Positions 7,151 to 14,600 of a stretch of 21,317 bases of DNA are shown piece by piece; position 1 is the stretch's first letter; each line of letters begins with the position of its first letter. Below the pieces are notes generated by a model. It was not told the origin of the DNA and ran no database searches. It worked only from the letters and a program-made list of their open reading frames with translations. The DNA lies in NCBI GenBank assembly GCA_030743915.1, contig JASLRP010000067.1, positions 1-21,317 of the forward strand. The letters are read 5' to 3'. Source of the stretch: SAR202 cluster bacterium. Its GTDB lineage: Bacteria; Chloroflexota; Dehalococcoidia; Lucifugimonadales; UBA1123. A program made the position numbers and the translations under genes.

Positions 7151-7180
7151 TTGCTCATTGTCGTATCGCGAAGTATTATC
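7151..7180. promoter_or_regulatory. Candidate overlapping divergent promoters between FAD gene and crotonase operon
   Basis: On the plus strand TTGCTC (7151-7156), a 17-base spacer and TATTAT (7174-7179) form a candidate promoter for the crotonase operon, with a leader of about 225 bases. On the minus strand the same spot reads TGGGATAAT, an extended -10 (GATAAT at 7180-7175), about 45 bases from the FAD gene start. The two -10 elements share bases, so the two directions could compete or be co-regulated. The -35 on the minus side is poor. Confidence 0.35.
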
Positions 7181-7263
7181 CCATGCGTTGGTCAAATCAT
7201 CCAGGCGATGATGACCGCGCGGTTGTCGTTGGCAGGATTGCAGATCATGGCGTCATGAGGCCC

Positions 7264-7329
7264 CCGAATACGCATTCGGTTGTGATAAAGTGGCTCCGAC
7301 CGATGATGAATGGGCGCTCGACAGAGCGC
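7264..7329. promoter_or_regulatory. Two 6-4-6 palindromes, possible operator pair
   Basis: Two perfect dyads share the same architecture: CCGAATACGCATTCGG at 7264-7279 and GCGCTCGACAGAGCGC at 7314-7329. Their centres are exactly 50 bases apart, close to five helical turns. They lie in the leader region before the crotonase gene (start 7413). The sequences differ, so they may bind two proteins or form RNA hairpins instead. No regulator gene is adjacent. The rest of the 279-bp gap holds only the promoter candidates at 7151-7180. Confidence 0.3.
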
Positions 7330-7412
7330 GTCAAACCTGAATGGCGCTGTAAATCTGTGGCGGAGAGGCGAGCAACGAGGGATGATTTTGCCCAGGAAAG
7401 GAAGTGGAACCC

Positions 7413-8258
7413 ATGACTGGTGAACAGAGCAATGCCATCAGCAACCCCAATCGCCCGACGCTCCCGCCTCTGGAGGAACGAGAGTGGAAACACGTTCTGT
7501 GGAACGTGTCGGACTCCGGCGTGCTGTCGATCACACTCGACCGTCCGCAGCGCCTCAACGCGCTCAACTATCGCCTGCTGCGCGAACTGCACCAACTCAT
7601 CGAGCACGCTCACGAAACACCAGAGATTCGCGTCGTCACGATTCGAGGACAGGGGACGCGGGCGTTCTGTTCCGGCGACGACCTGAACGGGATGGAGCCG
7701 GAACCCGGAGTTGACAATTCGCGGACCGTGCATCATCAAATACTCAACGCAATCCGAGACCTGCCCAAGCCAGTCGTGGCGCTCATACACGGCTTTGCCC
7801 TCGGCCACGGCTTCGAATTGGCGTGCGCTTGCGACCTCCGGCTGGGGTCAGACAACATCGAGATTGGCGACCACCGCGTGCTGCGGGCCATCGGGCCGAA
7901 CGGCGGGTCCACATGGTACCTGCCCCGCATCGTCGGCCACGGTCGAGCGTTGGAACTCCTGATGACCGGACGCCACCTGAACTCGCAGGAAGCCTTTGAC
8001 TGGGGCTGGCTCAATCACACCTGGGCAATGGACGAGTTCGAAGAGCGCGCCGCTGAATACGTGGAGACGCTCGCCCAACTGCCGACCATCGCAGCGGGGG
8101 TTTTCAAGTCGGCTATGGAGTATTCCGTGGCCCACGGGTATCGCGACTCGCTGGCCTACGAACTGGAGGTTACGCTGCGCAACCTGGGCACATACGACGC
8201 GAATGAGGGACGCGTATCGTTCCATGAAAAGCGCGATGGCGTTTACAAGGGGCGGTAA
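7413..8258 (+). CDS. Enoyl-CoA hydratase/isomerase (crotonase) family protein
   Basis: A 281-aa soluble crotonase-fold protein expected to act on an acyl-CoA. The oxyanion-hole segments are visible: AFCSGDDL at about 84-91 and HGFALGHGFELACACDLRL at about 126-144, with the first catalytic-type Glu (about 135) in GFEL. At the place of the second acid of classical hydratases the sequence reads IGDHRVLRAIGPNGGSTWYL, so that Glu is replaced by a basic residue. This resembles PaaG-type isomerases and other crotonases rather than a straightforward hydratase. The N-terminal tail of about 30 residues is longer than usual. The ATG at 7413 is preferred over GTG at 7404, because the AGGAAAGGAAG stretch (7394-7404) is at normal distance only from the ATG. 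Its TAA overlaps the ATG of the CoA-transferase gene (TAATG), so translation is coupled. Confidence 0.88.
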   Translation: MTGEQSNAISNPNRPTLPPLEEREWKHVLWNVSDSGVLSITLDRPQRLNALNYRLLRELHQLIEHAHETPEIRVVTIRGQGTRAFCSGDDLNGMEPEPGVDNSRTVHHQILNAIRDLPKPVVALIHGFALGHGFELACACDLRLGSDNIEIGDHRVLRAIGPNGGSTWYLPRIVGHGRALELLMTGRHLNSQEAFDWGWLNHTWAMDEFEERAAEYVETLAQLPTIAAGVFKSAMEYSVAHGYRDSLAYELEVTLRNLGTYDANEGRVSFHEKRDGVYKGR

Positions 8259-10702
8259 TGGACCTGAACTCTAATGGCCCGCTCGCCGGAATTCGAGTGA
8301 TCGATCTGGCGGGCGAGCCCGGACTATTTGTTGGCCGTCAGTTGGGCGAACTTGGCGCCGATGTTATCCGTGTTGAACCTCCAGAGGGGGATTCTTCGCG
8401 CCTGCGCCAGCCTTTCCTTGAAGGCGAGGCTGGCATTGAGCGCAGCCTGTATCATCTACACTTCAACGCGAACAAACGGGGCGTGACCTTCGATATTCAC
8501 AGTCCCGAAGGGCAAGAGAAGCTGCGCCGCCTCGTCCAATCGTCGGATGTGCTTATCGAAACAGCGGCGCCGGGCGAAATGGACGAGATGGGAGTGGGTT
8601 ACGACGATTTGCGAACTCTCAATCCCGGCCTGCTTTACGCCACCGTTACGCCCTTTGGCCAGAAAGGCCCAATGCGCCACTATCGGGGGAACGACCTCAT
8701 CTGTGTGGCAACCAGCGGCCTCATGTACATCAACGGTTTCCCCGAGGATCCGCCCAACCAGCCGGGGGCTGAGCAGGCGTACCACATGGCATCTGTCGCA
8801 GCCGTAGCGGGAACTCTGACAGCGCTGGTCGCCAGAGACCGCGACCCGAACCGTCGAGGCACGCGCATCGACGTTTCCATTCAGGAGGCGGCCTCGATGG
8901 CGACGATTCAAACCGCCAACGCCAATATTTACACCTGGCATGGGCAGATTCCACAGCGCATAGGTCTCATGACGATGGCCGGTGGCCGCAGTCTGTTCCT
9001 GTGCCGCGACGGGCGTTGGATAAGCTTCACAGTCCCGCTGGGAACTCCGCCGCTCTGGGCGGCGTTCGTGGAATGGCTCCGAGAGGAAGGCCTCGACGGG
9101 CCACTCTCGGGAGATAATTGGCTCGACGCTGCCTACCGCACCGAACACATCGGCCTGATCACAGACGCGATTGTAGAACTAACCTCACGACACGACCGCG
9201 CCTACATATTCCACGAAGGCCAACGGCGTCGGATGCTCACCATGGCCGTGAACGACGCTCGGGATCTGCTGGAGGATGAACATCTCCAACAGCGGGATTT
9301 TTTCGCAACCACTGACAATCCTGATCTCGGACAATCGCACACCGATGTGGGGCCTCCCTATCGATTCAGCGAAACGCCCACCGCGTCACGACGTCCGGCC
9401 CCGACGCTGGGAGAACACAATCAGGAGATTTTGGACCAATTGGAGGCCTGCAAGCCCGACAAATCTCCCAAAACTCCCGTGGTCGCCAGACGATCCCTCC
9501 CGCTCGAAGGAATACGCGTCGCCGATTTCGGCTGGATGATTGCCGGGCCTGCCACATCAAGGATCCTGGCCGACTTTGGCGCAGAGGTCATCAAGATCGA
9601 ATCACAGGCTCGTCTGGACAACATTCGAGCCGTCGGCATTCAACCTCCCGGCCCCTCCACTATCGACACCAACGCCGTGTTCAACGACTGCAACACCAGC
9701 AAACATTCGATCACGCTCAATATGAACAGCCCAAGCGCAATTGAGCTGGTAAAGAAGATCGTTCGACAGTCTGATATTGTGACCAACAACTTCACGCCTG
9801 AACGCATGCCGCGTTGGGGTCTGGGATATGACGAACTCCGCAGCGTCAAACCCGACATCATCATGCTGAATATGCCAGTCATGGGTTCAAGCGGGCCATA
9901 CAAAGGATACGGTTCCTATGGCAATGGCGTGATCGCCTACAGCGGCCTCAGCATGAGCATGGGGCTGCCAGACAAACCTCCCACAGGCATGGCCGCGCTC
10001 TATTCCGACTTTTCCGCCCCTTATTTCGGTGTTTCTGCGATGATGGCGGCCCTCCATCACAGAGACCGCACTGGCGAGGGCCAGTTCATCGACCTTTCTC
10101 AATCAGAGACGACGATCAATCTTCTGGGGACCGACATCCTGGAGTACACGGCCAACGGCATCCTTCCGCCCATGCCGGGAAACCGATCCCGCGAATATTG
10201 CCCTCACGGAGCCTACCCGTGCGCCGGGGACGACCGCTGGTGCGCCATCGCCGTTGCCAACGACGAGGATTGGAACCGACTGTGCAATGCCATAGGTCGC
10301 CCCGAACTCGCCACAGACGCTCGATTCGCCACAGACGCCGCCCGACGCGAGCATGAGGACGAACTCGACGAGTTGATCTCGACCTGGACTCGACAACGCG
10401 ATGCCTGGGATGTAATGCGCACGCTCCAGAGTCAGGGCGTCATGGCCGGAGTCGTGTCGGACCTTGAAGACATGAACGTCCGCGACCCGTGGCTGCCGGG
10501 CAACCACCTCATCCCATTAATCCGCGACGGCGAGGACGTCACCTTCACAACCCACGCTCAACCGGCCCACCTGGAGGGCGTCTCCCCAACGCACCGACGC
10601 GCCCCACGCATGGGCGAACATAACGCAGAAGTATTCAAGGATTTGTTAGGCATCTCAGACGACGAGTTCGTGCGACTGCTCGTCGATGAAGCGATCTACT
10701 GA
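8258..10702 (+). CDS. Tandem fusion of two CaiB/BaiF family III CoA-transferase domains
   Basis: An 814-aa protein made of two complete family III CoA-transferase units, each about 400 aa, the usual size of a single enzyme. Unit 1 (about 8-395) begins LAGIRVIDLAGEPG and has VGRQLGELGADVIRVEPP; unit 2 (about 415-814) begins LEGIRVADFGWMIAGPATS and has ILADFGAEVIKIES. Both end with a GEHN motif (THRRAPRMGEHN in unit 2). Characterised formyl-CoA transferase uses an Asp in this region; here both units have Glu at the comparable place (Glu210 in DVSIQEA, Glu617 in DLSQSET), as in many CaiB relatives. The enzymes normally form interlocked dimers, so one chain may fold as an internal heterodimer. 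It probably moves CoA onto the acid that the neighbouring crotonase and flavoprotein then process. The linker (about 396-414) is rich in Lys, Pro and Arg. Confidence 0.9.
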   Translation: MDLNSNGPLAGIRVIDLAGEPGLFVGRQLGELGADVIRVEPPEGDSSRLRQPFLEGEAGIERSLYHLHFNANKRGVTFDIHSPEGQEKLRRLVQSSDVLIETAAPGEMDEMGVGYDDLRTLNPGLLYATVTPFGQKGPMRHYRGNDLICVATSGLMYINGFPEDPPNQPGAEQAYHMASVAAVAGTLTALVARDRDPNRRGTRIDVSIQEAASMATIQTANANIYTWHGQIPQRIGLMTMAGGRSLFLCRDGRWISFTVPLGTPPLWAAFVEWLREEGLDGPLSGDNWLDAAYRTEHIGLITDAIVELTSRHDRAYIFHEGQRRRMLTMAVNDARDLLEDEHLQQRDFFATTDNPDLGQSHTDVGPPYRFSETPTASRRPAPTLGEHNQEILDQLEACKPDKSPKTPVVARRSLPLEGIRVADFGWMIAGPATSRILADFGAEVIKIESQARLDNIRAVGIQPPGPSTIDTNAVFNDCNTSKHSITLNMNSPSAIELVKKIVRQSDIVTNNFTPERMPRWGLGYDELRSVKPDIIMLNMPVMGSSGPYKGYGSYGNGVIAYSGLSMSMGLPDKPPTGMAALYSDFSAPYFGVSAMMAALHHRDRTGEGQFIDLSQSETTINLLGTDILEYTANGILPPMPGNRSREYCPHGAYPCAGDDRWCAIAVANDEDWNRLCNAIGRPELATDARFATDAARREHEDELDELISTWTRQRDAWDVMRTLQSQGVMAGVVSDLEDMNVRDPWLPGNHLIPLIRDGEDVTFTTHAQPAHLEGVSPTHRRAPRMGEHNAEVFKDLLGISDDEFVRLLVDEAIY

Positions 10703-10756
10703 GGGCCGGAACATCTGATTAGCAACCAACAGCATTGCTCAGAGAGGGCAGAAAAA

Positions 10757-11152
10757 ATGAAATACGTCATCAACCACGTTCACATCAGGGCTACCGACCC
10801 GCGCAAGTCAGCAGAGTGGTACGCCGAACACTTTAACGCCGAGATAATGTCTGAACGAGAGGTCATGCCCGGCACAATAACCGTAAGCACGAAAGTCGGA
10901 GGCTCGGCGCGGCTCAACATCTCATCTCAGCCCGAAGGGTCTTCCCCCCAGAGGGCGAGCGCCGAGTTGAACCAGCTTGGCCTTGAGCACTTCGGTTTCG
11001 ATGTGACCGATCTGGCTTCAGAACTGGACAGGCTGGCAAATGCAGGCGTCCGCATAGTCCTGCCACTCACAGAGGTTGTCGGCGGGGCCAAGCTGGCATA
11101 CATCGAAGGCCCGGATGATGTCCTCATAGAGCTGGTGCAGCCTCCATCATAA
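10757..11152 (+). CDS. VOC (glyoxalase/bleomycin resistance/dioxygenase) family protein
   Basis: A 131-aa protein with the two beta-alpha-beta-beta-beta modules of the vicinal oxygen chelate fold. Module 1 starts INHVHIRATDPRKSAEWY (His7 or His9 as metal ligand). Module 2 starts GLEHFGFDVTD (His78) and ends AYIEGPDDVLIELVQ, with Glu125 in the usual ligand position. Possible activities in the family include glyoxalase, epimerase (such as methylmalonyl-CoA epimerase), dioxygenase and lyase; the size fits a single-domain lyase or epimerase. It is the third gene of the plus-strand run, 54 bases after the CoA-transferase fusion and 48 bases before the enolase-superfamily gene. The ATG follows GAGAGGGCAGAAAAA, a weak ribosome site. 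Substrate not predictable. Confidence 0.85.
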   Translation: MKYVINHVHIRATDPRKSAEWYAEHFNAEIMSEREVMPGTITVSTKVGGSARLNISSQPEGSSPQRASAELNQLGLEHFGFDVTDLASELDRLANAGVRIVLPLTEVVGGAKLAYIEGPDDVLIELVQPPS

Positions 11153-11200
11153 ATCACCTAATGCCGTAATTCTGAATATGAGAAAAACTGGGAGTTTGCA

Positions 11201-12343
11201 TTGAAAGTTACTGAACTCAAAATTATGGTCGTCCAGAACGAGGAACCATTCATCGGCGGCAAGTGGCTTCTGTTCCTGGAACTCCACACCGATGAAGGAA
11301 TCACAGGCCTCGGCGAGCGCATAACCGGAGGCTCTTACTCGCGCGACCTCGACGCGCTGCAGTCGCAGGTCAAGCTCATCGAGGAGTTGGTGGGCCAGTA
11401 CGTCATCGGCGAGGACCCCACCAGGGTTGAACTGATATGGGACAAGATGTACGCCTCCCGTCACGACTTCCGCCACCCGAGCCTCTACGCGACTCCGGTG
11501 ATTTCCGCCATCGACATGGCGCTATGGGACATCGTCGGCAAAGCGGCAAACCAGCCGATCTACAACCTGCTGGGCGGCAAGTACCACGACAAACTCCGAG
11601 CCTACGCCTACATGCCCGGAGGAGACTATCGGAACCATCCTGAACTGGCCGGGGAGGTTGCGGCGAAGCTTCTGGAAGAGGGCAACTCGGCCTGCAAAAT
11701 CGACCCATTCATGCCCATGTACCCGATCCCCAGGGATATTCCATTGTGGGAAATCGAAGAAGCGGCCAAGATATTCGAGAGCATCAGGGACGCCGTCGGC
11801 AACAAGCTGGAGGTGGGCATCGGGACTCACGGTCAGCTATCGACCTTCAGCGCCATCCGCGTTGCCGATTATCTGGAGCCATACCACCCCTACTGGTTCG
11901 AGGAGCCTGTCCCGCCTGAGAACATCGACGAGATGGCGCGCGTCGCCGCCCACACCAGCATTCCCATAGCCACCGGAGAGCGTTTGGTGACCAAGTACGA
12001 GTTCTCGCAGGTGCTGGAAAAGAAGGCCGCCCAGATCATCCAACTGGACGTCGGCCAGTGCGGTGGAATCACCGAAGCGAAGAAGATAGCCGCCATCGCA
12101 GAGGCCCACTACGCGATGATCGCGCCCCACATGTACTGCGGGCCGATAGCCGCCGCTTCTGCGATTCAGGTTGACACTTGCTCGCCCAACTTCCTCATTC
12201 AGGAGGCGAACCAGGGGCCGCTCCACAAAACGATCTTCAAGGAGCCTCTCGTGTTCGAGAACGGCTTCATCACTCCGCCAACCGGCCCCGGTCTCGGCGT
12301 CGAGTTCGATGAGGATGTGCTGAAGGCGCATCTGATCGAATAG
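11201..12343 (+). CDS. Mandelate racemase/muconate lactonizing enzyme family protein (DgoD-like, enolase superfamily)
   Basis: A 380-aa protein with the N-terminal capping domain (about 1-125) and TIM-barrel of the enolase superfamily. The C-terminal half closely follows galactonate-dehydratase-like members: WFEEPVPPEN (Glu234/Glu235), IPIATGERL (Glu260), QLDVGQCGGI (Asp283) and IAPHMYCGP (His310). At the first metal-ligand position, where DgoD has Asp in DFHG, this protein reads IGTHG with Gly208, while the adjacent catalytic-type His210 is kept. Acid-sugar dehydration or a cycloisomerase/racemase reaction is expected, but the Gly makes metal binding uncertain. I recall IGTHGQ-type sequences in related proteins, so this may mark a subfamily rather than a dead enzyme. 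The start is TTG at 11201 with GGGAG six bases upstream. It is next to a Gfo/Idh/MocA gene and an SDR, which suits a sugar-acid route. Confidence 0.87.
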   Translation: MKVTELKIMVVQNEEPFIGGKWLLFLELHTDEGITGLGERITGGSYSRDLDALQSQVKLIEELVGQYVIGEDPTRVELIWDKMYASRHDFRHPSLYATPVISAIDMALWDIVGKAANQPIYNLLGGKYHDKLRAYAYMPGGDYRNHPELAGEVAAKLLEEGNSACKIDPFMPMYPIPRDIPLWEIEEAAKIFESIRDAVGNKLEVGIGTHGQLSTFSAIRVADYLEPYHPYWFEEPVPPENIDEMARVAAHTSIPIATGERLVTKYEFSQVLEKKAAQIIQLDVGQCGGITEAKKIAAIAEAHYAMIAPHMYCGPIAAASAIQVDTCSPNFLIQEANQGPLHKTIFKEPLVFENGFITPPTGPGLGVEFDEDVLKAHLIE

Positions 12344-12395
12344 GCGTCGGTCATCCATCGGTTCGATGTTCTAGAACTTGAACGGAGAGAATATC

Positions 12396-13526
12396 TTGGC
12401 AGACAAATTGCGCGTCGGAGTCATCGGGTGTGGCGAAATATCCAGCAATCACGTTCTCGGGTACTTGAACTCCGAGAGGTATGAAATCATCGCCCTCGCT
12501 GATCTGAGCGAGGACGCGATGAAGGACTTCGACGCCAAGTACTCCGGATATGACGACTACAAGGCCAAGCATTTCACGGACGCTCACGAGATGCTGGACA
12601 AGTCGAAACTGGATGTCGTGTCCGTGGGAGTCTGGGACATGGGCCACGCGCCCATGACCATCGCCGCCGCCGCAACTCCCGGCGTCAAAGCAGTCCTCTG
12701 CGAAAAGCCCATGTCCGATACCACAGGGAACGCCGCCGACATGATGCTGGTCTGCCGAAGAAACAACGTCAAGCTCGCCATCAGCCACCAGCGCAGATTT
12801 CTGCCTGCGTACAATCTGGCAAAGGATATGATAGCTGCTGGCGACATCGGCGCTCCCAGGTTGATAACAACCTTCGCCCGTGACGGACTGCCAAACTACT
12901 CGTCTCATCTGGCCGACATGTACCGATACATCCTGGGCGATCCCGAATGCGTCTGGGTCATGGGCGGCGTGGAGCGCGAGACGGACCAGTGGGCGCGGGC
13001 GGTCCCCATCGAGGACAAGGCCCTGGGAGTCTGGGGGTTCGACAATGGCGCCCAGGCCATGATCCTGTCAGGACTCACGCCTGAAAGCTCGTTCGGAGCG
13101 CGCATCTACGGCAGCGACGGCATGATCGAGCTTTCCGTGGACGATCTCAAGATCATGAACACCACCTCAGGCGGCTGGCAGGAACACAAACCGGACGGCG
13201 AATTCGCCAAATACGGCGCGGACAACTTCGAAATGATCGAGGCCGGGTCCGTCCAGGCTCGCGAGTTTGCCCGGTGGGTTAATGGCGAGATTGAGGATTA
13301 CAGGGGAGTCGCGGAAAATGGCTACAAGGCCCTGGAGATGGTTCATGCCGTCTACGAGTCGGCGCGGACCCACTCGCAGGTCTATCTGCCCCTGAAAACG
13401 AAGAGTCACCCTCTGACTGAGATGATCGACTCCGGTCACCTGCCGGTACTCTATCCTGGACGATACGACATCCGAAACCGGACGCTGCGAGGCGAGAACA
13501 CCACCCTCGACACCAAGAATGTGTAG
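12396..13526 (+). CDS. Gfo/Idh/MocA family NAD(P)-dependent oxidoreductase
   Basis: A 376-aa cytoplasmic dehydrogenase. The Rossmann fold is at the N-terminus (RVGVIGCGEIS, glycines about 8, 11 and 13), followed by DVVSVGVWDMGHAPM and the family hallmark CEKPMSDT (Glu-Lys-Pro at about 103-105). A C-terminal alpha/beta domain follows, with SSHLADMYRYIL in the active-site helix region. Members oxidise or reduce sugars, inositols and sugar acids. The TTG at 12396 is chosen over an upstream in-frame TTG at 12378, because GGAGAG lies just before it and the Rossmann fold then starts four residues in. It is 52 bases after the enolase-superfamily gene and 77 before the SDR. Substrate unknown; a keto sugar or sugar acid is the reasonable guess from the neighbours. 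Confidence 0.88.
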   Translation: MADKLRVGVIGCGEISSNHVLGYLNSERYEIIALADLSEDAMKDFDAKYSGYDDYKAKHFTDAHEMLDKSKLDVVSVGVWDMGHAPMTIAAAATPGVKAVLCEKPMSDTTGNAADMMLVCRRNNVKLAISHQRRFLPAYNLAKDMIAAGDIGAPRLITTFARDGLPNYSSHLADMYRYILGDPECVWVMGGVERETDQWARAVPIEDKALGVWGFDNGAQAMILSGLTPESSFGARIYGSDGMIELSVDDLKIMNTTSGGWQEHKPDGEFAKYGADNFEMIEAGSVQAREFARWVNGEIEDYRGVAENGYKALEMVHAVYESARTHSQVYLPLKTKSHPLTEMIDSGHLPVLYPGRYDIRNRTLRGENTTLDTKNV

Positions 13527-13603
13527 CTGAACGACACCACCACTCAATCTGAGATGAAAATGGCCCGGTCGTTGAAGCGCTCCGAGCCATTGGAGAAATC
13601 TGT

Positions 13604-14383
13604 ATGCCTGAAAAACTCAAACTGCTGGTGACGGGACTGAATGGCGTCGTGGGCCGAGTCTTGCGGCCAGTCCTCGAAGAGCGTTACGAAATAAGCGCCC
13701 TGTCTCGCAGCGGCGTGGATGACCTGCCTGAGGAGCGCGTGACAAGGGCCAACATTGCCGACATCAACGCCATACGCCCGGCCTTCGAAGGGATCGACGT
13801 CGTGCTGAATCTGGCAGCCGACGGCGGGCAGAGCAGCCCAGATGGCATGGACGCACCGTGGGACTCCATGCTCCACAACAACATCATCGGCGCCTACAAC
13901 GTGTGCGAATGCGCTCTACAAGCCGGAGTCAAAAGGGTGATCCTCGCCAGTTCTGGGGCCACCGCAAACGGCTACGAATCGGAAGAACCTTACAAGAGCC
14001 TGGTGTCGAAAGAGGATGTTCCACTGCCGGAGTCGTGGGATATAGTGAACGAATTCTCCGAGCCAAAGCCCATCACCCTCTACGGCGTGACCAAGCTTTT
14101 CGGCGAGGACCTGGGCAGATATTACGCTCTGACGACTCCGATGTCAGTCATCAACCTCCGAGTCAGCAACTGCACCCCCGTTGACGAAGCCGCGCCAGGA
14201 AGAGCGCAGGCTAACTGGTCCAGCTATCGTGATATTCAGCAGTTGACTGTCAAGATCATCGAGGCGCCAGCCGATCTCAAGTTCGACATATTCTGGGCCA
14301 CTTCTGATAACGCGAAGCTGTTCCGGGACAATCAGCACGCCAAGGATGTTCTCGGGTACGCGCCTCAGGATGGCGTTCGTTAA
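13604..14383 (+). CDS. NAD(P)-dependent epimerase/dehydratase (extended SDR, uronate dehydrogenase-like)
   Basis: A 259-aa short-chain dehydrogenase of the extended (epimerase) type. The nucleotide motif is LVTGLNGVVGR (Gly11, Gly14, Gly17), followed by LNLAAD in the cofactor pocket. The active site is ILASSGAT (Ser116/117) with Tyr160 and Lys164 in LYGVTK. The length is shorter than typical UDP-sugar epimerases (over 300 aa) and matches uronate dehydrogenases (about 265 aa), which oxidise uronic acids to aldaric acid lactones. That fits the adjacent DgoD-like and Gfo/Idh/MocA genes, but specificity is inferred only. GGAG lies eight bases before the ATG. It is the last gene of the plus-strand run and converges on the minus-strand operon only 25 bases away; no T-tailed hairpin is visible in that gap. 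Confidence 0.85.
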   Translation: MPEKLKLLVTGLNGVVGRVLRPVLEERYEISALSRSGVDDLPEERVTRANIADINAIRPAFEGIDVVLNLAADGGQSSPDGMDAPWDSMLHNNIIGAYNVCECALQAGVKRVILASSGATANGYESEEPYKSLVSKEDVPLPESWDIVNEFSEPKPITLYGVTKLFGEDLGRYYALTTPMSVINLRVSNCTPVDEAAPGRAQANWSSYRDIQQLTVKIIEAPADLKFDIFWATSDNAKLFRDNQHAKDVLGYAPQDGVR

Positions 14384-14408
14384 GCTGCCCAATAAGCAAC
14401 TGTCTTCG

Positions 14409-14591
14409 TCACAGAAGCTTGTCGAGCAGTGCCATCATTTCGGCGTCACCACCAGCGGGCGGCGACCAGTCAACATGCGCGACCGGAACGTCCTGCTTTT
14501 TCAGCGGCTCTGAGAACTCCCGGACGCCGATGTTGATAGCCACTGGCCCCTTGCGCAGGAGATCGTCCAGGGGGATTTTTCGCGAACTCAT
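14409..14591 (-). CDS. Free-standing 60-aa FdrA/DUF1116-associated domain protein
   Basis: A 60-aa protein: a short N-terminal helix, then VAINIGVREFSEPLKKQDV and VAHVDWSPPAGGDAEM, ending MALLDKLL. The pattern N-(I/V)-G-(L/V)-x-x-F followed by VxHVDWxPPAGGD is one I recall from FdrA/YahF and DUF1116 (YlbE/YahG) proteins, where it is usually fused at one or other junction between them. Here it is separate. AGGAG stands six bases before the ATG, and the gene begins nine bases after the FdrA stop, so it is the last cistron of the operon. It probably completes the FdrA/DUF1116 complex in trans. Function as an individual protein is unknown. Confidence 0.75.
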   Translation of the reverse strand: MSSRKIPLDDLLRKGPVAINIGVREFSEPLKKQDVPVAHVDWSPPAGGDAEMMALLDKLL

Positions 14592-14600
14592 GAGAGACTC

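Noticed and set aside
7245..7808. Minus-strand open frame of 187 codons across the divergent gap and crotonase start
   Set aside because: Most of it is antisense to the crotonase, and the translation is not protein-like in any recognisable way.
14384..14408. Bidirectional terminator between the convergent operons
   Set aside because: The gap is 25 bases, and only a very short stem (CTTC with GAAG) is present without a T-run on either side.
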